Source: Ophiosphaerella korrae | Lineage: Eukaryota > Ascomycota > Dothideomycetes > Pleosporales > Phaeosphaeriaceae | DNA: 64,000 nucleotides | Direction of reading: 5' to 3' | NCBI GenBank assembly: GCA_028456385.1 | Contig: JALNQF010000086.1 | Coordinates: 113,374 to 177,373, forward strand | In this document: positions 22,406-35,150 of the stretch, piece by piece | Numbering within the stretch: position 1 is the first letter of the stretch | Layout of the letters: each line of letters opens with the position of its first letter | Notes under the pieces: model-generated | Databases searched by the model: none | The model's input: the letters and a program-made list of their open reading frames with translations, nothing else | What the model was told of the DNA's origin: nothing | Position numbers and translations under genes: made by a program

Positions 22406-22410
22406 GTAGA
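22406..22410 (+). repeat. Target-site duplication of Gypsy element A (left)
   Basis: GTAGA immediately before the 5' LTR is repeated immediately after the 3' LTR (29480-29484), a 5-bp duplication as Ty3/Gypsy integrases make. Confidence 0.85.
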
Positions 22411-22871
22411 TATTATAGCAGTAACAAGAGAAACTAAGATAGAACTAATTAGTCTACGCTTAGCTACTAACAAAGCATAGGATAAGTAAGGTAACGACCT
22501 ATAAGATAACAAGTTCGATTAGGAAGCTAACTATAATATAGATACGTAATAGATTTATAAATTTGCGATCTTAGTAAATATAAAGCTACAAAGCTATTAT
22601 GTAACAAATTTGTAAATTCGCGATCTTAGCAAATACAAAGTAATAAAGCTGCTAAGATATTATTACTATATAGTTAGTAGTAATACGCATCGTTAAGATA
22701 GTATTAGTAATTTAATCCTTTAACTATAGAACGCTAATACAAGATAGTTATAAAATATCTTCTATTATTTATAGTTATTATAGATCCTTACACAAACTTT
22801 TGTTATTACCTTACAATCTACTAAACTTTCTAAGATAGGTACCTATAATTAACAATAGGAGGCCTATTACA
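22411..22871 (+). repeat. 5' LTR of Gypsy copy A (461 bp)
   Basis: Begins TATTATAG (RIP form of TGTTATAG) and ends CCTATTACA. It has the same length as the other four LTRs in the window and differs from them mainly by C/T and G/A changes. Confidence 0.92.
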
Positions 22872-25800
22872 CCTTACTAATTTAGTTATTGCAAGAAGTA
22901 AAGCGTAAGTAGCGCGCAGTCTAGCTAATATAATAGTAGAAAGCTTAATAAGTAAAGCCCCTAAGAGTAGTTATAAGTTAGATAGCACTATATAGGAAAC
23001 AATTAAGGATTATATAAACAAACTAATTAATAATAAAGAGGATATAAAGATAGTAATTAAAGTACTAGAAACGTAGAACAAGGAACTACAAGACTATTTA
23101 AAATAGAACGAAGTACAAATTAAAGCTATTATCGAAGGCTAGAACTAGATAGAATTAATTACCTAACAACTAGAAATAAGTGCAACAAAAAAACTACCTA
23201 AGATACCTATCCTTAAGAAGTTTAATAGAATAAAGGAAAAACTAAGACTCTTTATAGCTTTAGTATAACTCTAGATAGACGTATAAGTACTACACTTTAA
23301 TATAGAAGAAAAGAAGGTAATATATATTAGAATGTATCTTAAAGAAAATATAATAAGATAGTTTAAACCCTACTAGATAGACTATACAATATACGCTCTA
23401 ATAACCTAAAAGGATAAAACAAGAGCTATCTTTAGAAGTTATAAATACTTTACTAAATAAATAAGAGTAGTATTTAGAGATATAGACGTTACCTAACAAG
23501 CTAAAGAATAGCTAAAAAAGCTTACACAAAGCTAGAGTGTTCTAGAGTACGTATTATAGTTTAAATAACTATCGCAAAATATAGAGTAGAATAAGTTAGC
23601 CTTAATATTACGATTTAAACAAAGACTAAACTTAAAAATCTAATACAAAATAATTTATATAGAAAAACCCTAAACGCTAGAAGCTCTAAAATAATAGGTA
23701 ATATAAATTAATAACGATCTTCGAGAATAGAAGAAGAATAAGTATAGAGGTTATACCTAGAATTAGGATAAGGGAGACCCTATAATCCTTAACGCTAACA
23801 AGGATAAGAAGAGGAAGGGGAATAAAAACTTTACGTACTTTAACTATAGTAAGAAAAGCTACTATATAAAAGACTACTAATTATAAAAGAAAAGAGATAT
23901 AGTATACTATAAATATAGGAAACTAGGATACTTCGTAAAAGACTATAGAAGTAAAGACCTAAGAAAAGATAAGGAAACTTAGTTAAAAACAACTAAGAAC
24001 AAGAAAGAAGTACTAAAAGTATAAGCTAAACCTTAAGAGAAAGTAGTAAAGAGTAAAGAAGTATAATATACAATACTTTATTAGACCTTTTATTATAACA
24101 ATAACTACTATATACATCTTTCTAGTAAATAGAGAGTAGTATAGTTCCTATAGAAATAGAGATATAGAGTAGCTATAATAAAAGAAAGTAGAATAAAAGT
24201 ATAGCTAGAAGAGATAGCCTATATAATAGACCTACTAATAGAAGATTTAGAAGGGGAAGAACCCTAGACCCTATCAATCTAGGCTAAAGAACGAGCACTA
24301 GATAAAGAGACTACTATAGCTTCTTCTAAAGAACTATAAGAAAGTAAAAGACAAGTTAGTATAAGAGGTATAGAATATACCTAGCTAGATATATATAGCT
24401 ATAACAGCTATATAATAATAGATATAGAAGAACGAGATAAAGAATAGAGATTTGTTTAAATATACTTAATAGTTATAAGTATAGAGGAAGTGTACAAAGA
24501 CTAGAAAGAACGCAATCCTAAGGAAATAAAGTTTACACTATTTTAAGAATAGATAAAGTAATATATAGTTATAGTAGGAAGAATACTTATATAAAAAGAA
24601 TAGTAGTACTTTATAAGAAAAATACAATAGATTAATAAAGCCTATACACTAAGAGTACTAGTAGTATACTATATCCTAATAATAGATATACCTAGAAGAG
24701 ATAAGTACTAGGAAAGGGATAACAAACTAATAGATCTAAAACATCTAGTACACTTTAAAGTATTATAGATATTATACCTAGACAAGAATTATATTATATA
24801 TAGAAACTCTAAAGCAAATAACAATATATAGCCTATATAGAGAAGAGGCTATAACTATATAAAAGTAATCCTAGTAGAAGATATCTAAGGATAGGAAATA
24901 ATCCTAGAAGATAGATACGTAGTAGTAAGACCTAGTCTAAAACTATTAAAAAAATACGTCTAAAGAAGACTATAGTACAAGTGCATGTATAACAAATACC
25001 TAAAATACAAAGAACACAAGCTTAAAGTAAGCCTATAGCTTAAGAAAGATAGATAGTTTACAAAGAAGCCTAAGTAAGAATAGCTAGAAGGCGTAGGAGG
25101 CCTATATATTACAAAAATAGGTACTTACTAGGAAAGAAAAGTACAATTAATAATTAATAGTAGAGCTACAAGAAACTTTATATTAAAGAAGTTTGTAGAA
25201 ATATAAAGAATAAGGTATATAACAAAGAAATATCCTTAATAATTAAGTACGATTAAAGGAAAACTATTCTAAGAACCTATTAGATTCGAAACAGTTCCCT
25301 CTATATTAAAACTAGAAAGAATAACAATTAAGAATATAGTTATAGATATAACGATAATTAATAATAAATAAGATATAATACTAAGAATACTATAGTTATA
25401 AATAACTAACCTATAGATTAATTAGAGAATAGGAAAAATTAACTACTATAGAATAGACACGTTAAAAGCTAATATAAGCACTTATAAAGGAGAATTCTCT
25501 AAAGAGTATAAGAAATAGGAAAAACAACTTATAGAACCTAAAGATTACCTTCTAGAATATTAACTATAGGACCTAGCAATAGAACTAGTAGAAGGTAAAG
25601 ACGTAAGATAGAGCCTAGTCTACTAGAAAATAGAAGAAAAATCTAAAATTAAACAAATATTTATCTAGAAAGTAATAAAAAAGGGATAGATAAAGGAATC
25701 TAAATCCTTAGTAGCGCATAGACTTATATTTGTAGATAAAAAAGGAACAAGTAATAAGAGACCCTACGTAGATTTTAGGAAAACTAACACAATTATAAAC

Positions 25801-28800
25801 AAAAACTAATACCTATTACTACAAATAGATAAAATACAAGATAGATTATAAAGAGTAAGAATCTTTACAAAACTAGATATTTAAAACGCGTACTACTAGA
25901 TTAGAATTAAAAAAGGAGACAAATAGAAGATAGCGTTTAGAACATAGTATAGACTATATAAATATCTAGTTATACTATTTAGCTTAACAAACGCACTAGT
26001 AGTATTCTAAGAAAAGATTAATATAGTACTAAGAGAGTACTTAGACGTATTTATATTTATATACCTAGATAATATCCTTATATTTTTAGAAATAGAGAAA
26101 GAATACGTATAATACGTACATAAAGTACTAGAGAAACTAGTAGAAAATAAACTATTTCTAAAAATAAGAAAATATAAATTTTATACAAAGGAAACAGACT
26201 TCCTTAGATTTATTATTAAACTAGGAAAAATCAAGATTGACCTAGAGAAGATTAGATTAATTAACGAATAGCTAATACTAAAAAACCTAAAAGAGGTACA
26301 ACAATTTTATAGGTTAGCTAACTTTTATAGAAAGTTAATAATAGGATAGTTAGAAGATATAGAACTAATAACTAGACTTATAAAAAAGGATACGCTATTT
26401 AAGTAGATAAGAGAATATAATAAAGTATTTAAGAAAATTAAAAGAAAGTTTATAGAAAACCTAGTTATTAGAATATACAATCTAGACCTACTAGTAGTAG
26501 TAAAGATAGACGCGTCTAACTTAGTCTATAGAATAGCACTAATATAAGAAGATCTAGAAACTAATAAAGAGTATTTAGTTAAATACTTTTCTAAGAAAAT
26601 AAAGCTAGTAGAGCTTAACTATCTAATCTACGACAAAGAGATACTAGCAATATACAAAGTATTTAAGTAATAGAGAGTATATTTATAAAGAGTAAAATAC
26701 TAGACAAAGGTCTATATAGACTATAAGAACCTTATAGGATTTATAATAAATAAAGAACTATTATAACGCTATATAAGATAGTAGGAGTTTCTATTAATAT
26801 TTAATATAGAAATAATATATATAAAAGGGAAAGACAACTAATTTATAAACGCCCTTAGTAGAAGACTAGACTTATAAGAAGAAGTAAGCACTACTAGTAT
26901 AGTTCTAATTAAGAATAAAGAAAGATATTTAGTCCTAAATATACCTAAAATAGCTATAACACTTAAAAGAAAGAGTAGCGAGCTAAACAAATAGATTTAA
27001 AAAGAAACAAGAAAAGCCCCTAAAGAAATAAAAAAACTTAAGATAAAAGAAAGTCTTGCAAAAGCCTATAGAAGAACGTACATTCTAAGAAGAATATAAA
27101 GAGAATTTATATAATAGTTTTATAAACTACTAGTATATAGATATTAAAGAATTAATAAAATACTAGATAGACTACTAAGAGATTACTATATCCTAAGAGT
27201 AAGACAACTAGTAATAGAAGTACTATAAGATTATATAGAATACTAAAAGAATAAGTATAGTAGGTATACACTATATAGAAAGTTATAACTAGTAGAAGTA
27301 CTAGAATAACTATAGAGAGTTATTATAATAGATTTTATTACAAAACTACCTAAGTTAAAAGACCTAATATTAAGAGTTAAGTACGATAGAATCCTAACAA
27401 TAGTAGATAAACTTACAAAGTACTTATATTTTAGACTATATAAGGAGAAAAGTAGAATAGAAGTTGTAGTATACTAGGTTCTAGGAACTATAATTAGCTA
27501 ATACAGACTACTAGACAAGATTATAATAGATAGTGACGTAAGATTTATATTAAAACTATAGGGAACGATAATAGCACAATTAGGAATTAAATATATAATA
27601 TTAATAGTATACTACCTATAAATAGATAGATAATTAGAACGTATAAATTAAATAGTAGAACAATACTTAAGATACTACCTTAATTATAACTAGAACAACT
27701 AGGTACAGCTACTACTTATAGTACAGTTAGTATTTAATAGCGTAAAGAATAAAATAATAGGAGTATTACCTTTCTTTATAAACTATAGATTTAACCCTAG
27801 TATATATAGAATACTAAGACTAGAAATATCTTAGTCCCTAAGAGGAGAAAACTTTACTAATAGACTTAAAGACATACATAAGTAACTAAGATAGGATGTA
27901 GAATTCCTATATAATTAAATAGTAAAGTATTATAATAGGAAATATAAAGAGAGACCCTAATTTAGAAAGGGAGAAAAAGTATAGTTAGTATAGAAAAACA
28001 TTAAGAGCAAGAGACTAAGCCTAAAACTAGACTACGTTAAGATAGGACTATATAAAATCGAGAAAGAAGTTACGCTAGTTATATTTAAACTAAAGCTACT
28101 AAACAAAATAAAGATACACCTAACCTTCTACGTAGCACTACTTAAGATAGCACTATAAAACGTAGAACTACTAGTATACAAAGTAGACACGTATAAAGAA
28201 CAAGAAGAATAGGAAGTAAAAGAAATCCTAGCATACTAGTTCTATAATAGTAAAAACTACTATCTAGTAAAATAGATAGGTATAGACGAAAAAGGATAAC
28301 TATAGGAAGAAATATAGGAACTAGAAGACAACCTTAATTACTTTAAGAAACTAGAGGACTTCTAAAGTTAAAACCCTCTAGAACACCTAGTAGTAAATTA
28401 AGAAAACTAACGATACTATTACTAGATAGAGAGGTAATAGGAGCGCCTAATATAATAGGAGCTAGAGTAACCTCTACTACATTATCTAAATCCAATTTAG
28501 CCTCTAAGGCACGAGACTATTTAGACAACTTAGCGTTATTATAAGCCTTTATCTTCTAAAGACGCTTAATATAAAAATAAAGCTTTACTAGCTTATAAAG
28601 AGTTAACTTACGCTTAGCCTTAGTAGTAGTAAGCTATAATAACAATTGCGCTTAAGCCCTATTAATAGCTTGCTCTATATAACTTAGTAGAAAGAGACTA
28701 TATAGAAATTGAATACTTACACTCTATAAGCAAAACCCTAGAGGAAACATACTTATACTAGATATTAGCGAGAATACACTTATTATAGTGTTTACTATTC

Positions 28801-29018
28801 TTTAAAGATATAAGACAAGTAAGACCTAATTTAGCATAATAATAATATAGGAACATCTTAACTCTATTATAAATAATACAAGCTACAAGGAGAAGTTTGT
28901 TATAATAAGACTAAGATAGTATAGAGAGTAATAAAGAACTAAGGATTAATAAAGAAATAGGATTAATAACTTTAGTACTAGTATAGAGAAATAAAGGACT
29001 GCGTAGAAGAGAGAATAG

Positions 29019-29479
29019 TATTATAGTAGTAACAAGGGAAACTAAGATAGAACTAATTAGTCTACGCTTAGCTACTAACAAAGTATAAGATAAGCAAGGT
29101 AACGACCTATAAGATAACAAGTTTAATTAAGAAGCTAACTACAATATAGATACGTAATAGATTTGTAAATTTGTAATCTTAGTAAACACGAAGCTATAAA
29201 GCTATTATATAATAAATTTGTAAATTTACGATCTTAGCAAATATAAAGTAATAAAGCTGCTAAGATATTATTACTATATAGTTAGTAGTAATACGTATTA
29301 TTAGGATAGTATTAGTAATTTAATCCTTTAACTATAGAACGCTAATACAAGATAGTTATAAAATATCTTCTATTGTTTATAGTTATTATAGATCCTTATA
29401 TAAACTTTTGTTATTACCTTACAATCTACTAACCTTTCTAAGATAGGTACCTATAGTTAATAACAAGAGGCCTATTATA
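29019..29479 (+). repeat. 3' LTR of Gypsy copy A (461 bp)
   Basis: Begins TATTATAG and ends CCTATTATA. It is preceded by a purine-rich tract (GTAGAAGAGAGAA near 29003-29015) that fits the polypurine primer. The repeated target site GTAGA follows at 29480. Confidence 0.92.
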
Positions 29480-29484
29480 GTAGA

Positions 29485-30000
29485 AGGTAAGTAGTAGAGA
29501 GGATTTAAAGAGCTAAGACAAGAGTAAGTAATAAGTTCTAGATATCTAAAAGTACGTTAGAAACAAATCTTCTTATAATTAGGTAGCGTTACCTTAACTC
29601 TCTATTTAATCTAACGCTTATAGAGAGGTAGATATTTTTACATCTTAATATATAGAATAGAATAAATTATAAACAATCTTTAATCTATCTCCTATTAGTT
29701 TAGATTAGAGTATTTCTAGTTAGGATAGTACTATTATTGCTACTAGTAGACGCGTAGAGGATAGTAATTAATATACTTAGATAATATTGTAGATATAGAT
29801 TTATATATAATTATATACTTTAGAGAAGATATTTATTAACTAAGAATAAAGTGTGTTGTAAGAGTAGGGGTTAGAAAAGATAGAAGTAATAATAACGCGT
29901 AGAAGAGGCTAGTTTAGTATCTTGTTAGCTTAAGATATCTACTAAACGCTAGCGCTAGATTATAGCTAGAGGTTATAGAAGAGGAATCTAGTATTAAGAA
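29485..30000. other. RIP-mutated stretch, no gene seen
   Basis: Sequence to the right of Gypsy copy A, originally contiguous with the DNA left of 22406. No frame or repeat identified. Confidence 0.35.
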
Positions 30001-33000
30001 GCTTTAGTATATAAAGGGCGCAGCCTTTATAGGAATAACTAGACACATTTGTCTCTAATCTACGTGTAAGTAGAAGCTAGGTTTATCCTTAAGCTAGTCC
30101 TAAAAGAAGTAGCTATAGTAACTAATATAAAACTACTAAAGCTAATATTATACCTACCTTTCTATAATAAATTTATATATATTAGCTAGACTTACTCTTT
30201 GTACTACTTACTTTTATCTAGTTGTTACTATTAAATAGTAAAGTATAATAATAGGTATACCTCTATTATTACCTAGGATACTATTATTACTAAATTTATT
30301 CTAATTATATTCTAAATAACTAGTCTATAGGTATAGATACATAAGTACAACATCGACCCTCTATTATATCTACTAGCTAAACAACCTACTAGTAGGCTAA
30401 ACTAGTAGATCTAGTATATTATTATATACTATTAGTAGCTTAGCCTCGTTATTATCTTACCTCTAAGTTAGACTTTCCCCTATAGGAGTAATATTAGGGA
30501 ACAACTATAGAGTTTCCTTGCAATTATTAGTACTAAGTAGTTACTAGGTTTTTAGATATATACCTGCGCGTTTATATATATCTATATACAAGGACCTTCG
30601 TGTGTATATTACAATTAGCTGCTTAAGCTAGCGTTTATAGTACTTCTCGCTAACAAGCTAGATATACTCTATCCTAGTTATCTATTCTACGTTACTTGTT
30701 TTGTATATTATTTAGATATATATATCTAGTTAACGTAATTTTAATCCTAGACGTAACTCTACTTAAGGTATTACAACGCAAAGACCTACTAACTTAATAT
30801 ATCTAGAGGTAGTTTTTATAGCCTATCTCCTTTTTTAGAGATTAAATATTGTCTCTTTACTAGTACTAGGCAGCGTCTTAGCGCTACTAGGATAGAGCTT
30901 ACTACCCTTAATAACTTAATAATACAGGAAGTTGCCTATTCTTATATTTATAAAAAATCGACTAAACTTTGCGTTATTAGATAGACTAAGGCGGATTGCT
31001 ACGACAGGCCTAAATTCTATTATTCTAGTTAAATAATTAAACATTTTAATAATATTAACGTCGTTTAGAATAGTATTACGTAGTATAGCGAGATTAGTTC
31101 CTTGTGTTAGAGGCGCCTATATTTAGGCCTAGCTTACATTTACTATAGTAGGCTTATTTACTATTACTATCTATATTAGAACTACTATTGTCGTATTTAT
31201 ACTTATAGGCGCTAGAGTATTTACTTTGTTTAAAAATAAGCTAGAAGCAAGCTATTAGTTTTTTAAATCTATCTTAAGCTTCTTTAGTTTTTTTTTCTTT
31301 TTCTCTTCTTTTAAATTTACCTAGGCAGTCTGAATTTTACTAATTAAATCTATAAGCAAAGTATTTTACTCTTTATAGGTATCTACTTCTTTATTTACCT
31401 TTGCTAATTCTATATTTACTGTCTTTACTTTTACTAAAGCTTAATTAACTTTAGATTTAGTAGTTTCTATCGTAACGTTATTTATAATAACTAAGGCCTT
31501 GCATATCTTTAGTATAGCCTAGTCCTATACTTTCTTCTACTTAGATATTAGCTTATTAAGCTCTTTAGAAAAAATTTTATACTATTCTTTGTTATTAGTA
31601 GTTATATTACGAAGAACTTTGTTAAAGAGCTATATTGTAGTAGTTAAGATAACGTTTTAAGCTAGGATATTATATTACTTTAGAGTTACTACAAATACTA
31701 TAACGCTATTTAAGAATTTCCGCTCTTTATCTTCTAAATACTTCTTTTAATCTTTAGATAAGTTAAGGTAGTTGTTATTTTTTTAGTCTTCTTGCTATCT
31801 AGCGAGTACCTAAATTAGGGTAGATATAGACCTATAAAGTAGTTTAGTTAGAAATATATACTAATATACGTATTACGCTGTTAGTGTTTCGACTAAACTA
31901 GATACGTTCTAATTTTCTATAATAGCTTTTTTAGCTAGCTTCCTGCAATAATTACGAATTTTAACCTAGATTTTTTTAAAATTCTCCTCTTCTAACTTTA
32001 ATAGGGCCTTTCCTCTCTTTAACTACTAACCTTTAACGTTTATACAAAGAGATTTCTAATACTTTTTAATTTCCTAGAGTCTTTCTTCTTTTCTTATTAT
32101 AATAGCCGCCTTAGCTCCTTCCCCTAATATTCTATTGCGCTCTATAATCTCTTTAGTAGTGTCTTCTATTTTATTATCGCTTTTAGGTTCTATTCTAGTA
32201 GATATAAAGCTATCTAGAATATAAGATTTATTTCTTTTTAAGAACTCTATACGCTATACTCTATCTATAAACACCTAGGTAAGAGAAGCTTCTTAACGTT
32301 CTTTACTTTAGTTTCCCTGCTAGATTTTTTACTAGCGCTAGGATATTAAGTTAGTAACTTCTCTACTACTACTAGAGGGCTAGTTATACCTATTAGACTA
32401 GCTAAATATAGAAAATAGGGCTTATAGAACTAAAGAAGCTATTTCTATAGTAATAAATATAGATTAGGTAAATTAGTAGTAGTCTAAGATTAGTTTAAAA
32501 TGTTGTAGTTATCTAAAGCCTATTTAGAAGTATTATACAATGTTTCTACTTACTATAATATAGTATACTACTTTCTTTTATACTACTATACTAGGGGTAA
32601 TTATATTACCTAGTAGGAGTTTGTTGTAGAAATCTAGGAACCTAGCTCTCTAGATCTTAACCTTAGAAGGACTAGGGATAATAAATTAAAAAACTATTAT
32701 TAGATCCTTGTTACTATTTCTTGTTTTAGTATCTAACTACCTAAAGTAGTAAGCCCCTAGAACGTATATAGCTATAGAGAGGTACTAGGCGTTATTATTA
32801 TATATGTCCTACCTACTTAATACGTCTATTATTTACTAAAACTAGGTTGCAAAGGTAGGGTAACTTATTACAAGTATATAGAAGTTATAGGAATTAGGTA
32901 TAGATAAGATAGTATAGAATTCTAATATCCTAATCCTAAATCGAACCCTAGTATTTAGATATAGTTTCTTGTTCTATATCCTATTTATTTAGATTATTTA

Positions 33001-33800
33001 ACTATACAACATTAGGCCTAATAATTTTTTTAGAGGAAAATATAACCTTCTCGTATATTATAATCTACCTATTATATAGTAGTAGTGCGCTAGCGTCTAT
33101 ACACTAGTTAACCCTAACTCTAACACCTTCTATACTTAATAGGACGTGTATTATAAATACTACTATAAAAATATTTAATCTACCTTAAGAGAATTATACG
33201 CAAACTACGTATCCTATATATTTAGGTACCTAGCTATTACGCTTATAGAATAAAATATAGGCTACGCTACAGCGTATAAGAACTTTAATAGGTAGAGTGC
33301 TTCTAACGCCTATAGTTATAGTTAGAGTAAGTAGAAAGCTAGTCTTTTTACTATCTTCGTTAAACGCTTCTATAAGTATAGTAATCTTATTTAACTTCTT
33401 TAGAGCAAATTATACCTTAATAGAAAGTACTTTCTAGAATCTATACGATAGTAATAGTAGATTTAACTTAGGATTTTAGTAGTTTAATCTAACAAATACT
33501 AGTAGAAGGTTTATAGTTAAGTATAGGGTTGTTAATACTAAACTAAGATAGTTCTTTTATGCCTAGATAGTATAGCGTTTGTATTACTAAGCTAGAATAG
33601 TCTTTAGTCTAAATCCTAGTAGAGCACATAACTTATTCTTATAGAATACTCTAGCTATAGTTATACTAACACAAACTATAGCTACTTGTCTACTACTAGT
33701 CTCTATAGTTACGATTAATACGACTTTAAGTATACTACTTACTAGGGGTGTAACAACTAACCTTAGCTTAACTACTATATTCCCTACTATTAATAGTGCG
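30000..33800 (-). pseudogene. Long degenerate coding region of unknown function with coiled-coil segment
   Basis: On the minus strand a single reading direction can be followed for more than a thousand codons if TAA/TAG are treated as former Gln or Trp. The part at about 33.7-33.0 kb is hydrophobic and basic (SKKTSFLLTLTITIGV, YKRNSQVPKYIGYVV). The part at about 32.4-31.2 kb is strongly charged and helical (KEERLQEIKKYQKSL, LLKLEEENFKKIQVKI, LKEEKEKKKKLKKLKID), a clear coiled coil. The part at about 31.2-30.2 kb is less charged. I do not recognise the family. It could be two adjacent genes, cargo of a large element, or part of another transposon. Limits and frame continuity were judged by eye. 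Confidence 0.45.
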
Positions 33801-33856
33801 CAGAGTATAGCATAGCTAAATATCTTAATACTAGTAATTATCCTCTATATCTTATT

Positions 33857-33900
33857 ATAGATAGATAGTTAGATAGCTATTTAGATAGATAGTTAGAATA
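33857..33900. repeat. ATAG/TTAG microsatellite
   Basis: Imperfect run of ATAG and TTAG tetranucleotides (TAGATAGATAGTTAGATAG and similar). Simple-sequence repeat of the type common in AT-rich fungal DNA. Confidence 0.7.
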
Positions 33901-35150
33901 AATATATTACTTATATAGATCTTTTATCTTGTAACTATTCTTTTATTATATTTTAATCCTCGCTACTAACTTATAACTAGGCTAATAAAGCTACGCAACA
34001 ATATAGATAGATAAGATTTTATTCTTAATCTAGCTTATTAAATTAGGCGATAGTGCGATACAAGGATAAACAATAAGTTTACGTATTTAGTAAAATAGGT
34101 TTATAGTTAAAAGTAACTAGTTTAGGGAAACGAGTTTACGCGTAGAGCTTAACGCTACTCGATTTAATAGGCTAGTAGGTAGCTCGCGTACTTGCGTAAA
34201 ACTCTTTATATAGTTAGATAAACTATACTCTATATTAGCGCTTAAATAAACGCTTAGGATAGATATTATATAGTTAATGCTAACAAGGAATAGGGCGCAC
34301 AGTTATAGTTATAAGACCTTACCCTTTACTAAAGAGTGTAGAGTACCTCGTACCCCTATTAAAGCTATTATTATAGGTTGTAGTTAACCTTAAGACTAAA
34401 TTCGTTAAATAGGAGTACAAGCTACTATGTTTTAATATTATAGTTATACGCTAAACAATTCTATTATAGTATCTAATTAAGAACATATAGTATTAGTATT
34501 ACTATTACTACTAGGAGGACTAGTTGTTGTTATGTTTGTCTAGTATTAAATAGTAATACGTACCCTTTTACTATCTACTAGAAACTATTTAAGATTGCCT
34601 AAGCTACCTAAGATAACTATAAGATTAATAGATATTCTATTAGCTCTAGTACACTACCTATACTACTTATTAATTTACTTTAGATTATACTAGATTGTGT
34701 ATATACTATTCGAGCGCAGCGGCTCTATTAGGCGCGCTGTTAGGGACTAGGAATTTTACTACCTAGTTACTTACGTAGCTCTTAGGTTTAGCTATAGTAG
34801 ATATAGGAAGGTATATTTTGTTCTAAAAGGCTAGTATTACCTAGCACGTTGCGTTGCAAAAGTTAACTAGCCTAATAAGTTAGGATCTATCTTATTTACT
34901 ATACACTTAAGCCTTACTAGAAGTAAAGGTTCTACTCTGCCTTAGCTTAGACAATAGAGCTAGTTAGAATAGGTAGCGTTTAATTAAAAGGCACAATCTG
35001 TACTAGGCTAATACTAATATATATTAGAATATAGTATCGCATTGTGTTAAAGTAATATTAGATAAAGTAATAAAAGTAAGTAAGTTAGTAAGCTATAAAC
35101 TAAAGCGCGGGCAGCCCTATTTTATACTAAAACTAGGTAGACTAGTATCT
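33901..35150. other. RIP-mutated stretch, no gene seen
   Basis: No recognisable protein, LTR or repeat on either strand. Slightly more CpG than its surroundings near 34.1-34.3 kb. Confidence 0.35.

Larger units (their letters stand above)
22411..29479 (+). mobile_element. Complete, RIP-inactivated chromodomain Ty3/Gypsy retrotransposon (copy A)
   Basis: 461-bp LTRs flank 6147 bp; total 7069 bp with 5-bp target duplication GTAGA. Reading through stops on the plus strand gives Gag (about 23.0-24.0 kb) with two zinc-knuckle relics whose Cys became Tyr (YYKYRKLGYFVKDY, near 23.9 kb). Protease follows (near 25.14 kb, VQLIINSRATRNFI, where DSGA is expected), then reverse transcriptase (25.7-26.3 kb; LFSLTNALVVF, YLDNILIF near 26.06 kb), RNase H (26.49-26.85 kb; KIDASNLVYRIALIQ, NYLIYDKEILAIYK) and integrase (27.1-27.9 kb; LLRDYYILRVRQLV, DFITKLPKL). 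A chromodomain-like end lies at 28.2-28.37 kb (EVKEILAY...YYLVKQIG). Order PR-RT-RH-INT-chromodomain identifies a chromovirus. All frames are broken by RIP stops. Confidence 0.95.

Noticed and set aside
28911..29120. Minus-strand open frame near the end of copy A
   Set aside because: It spans the LTR junction antisense to the element and is a composition artefact.
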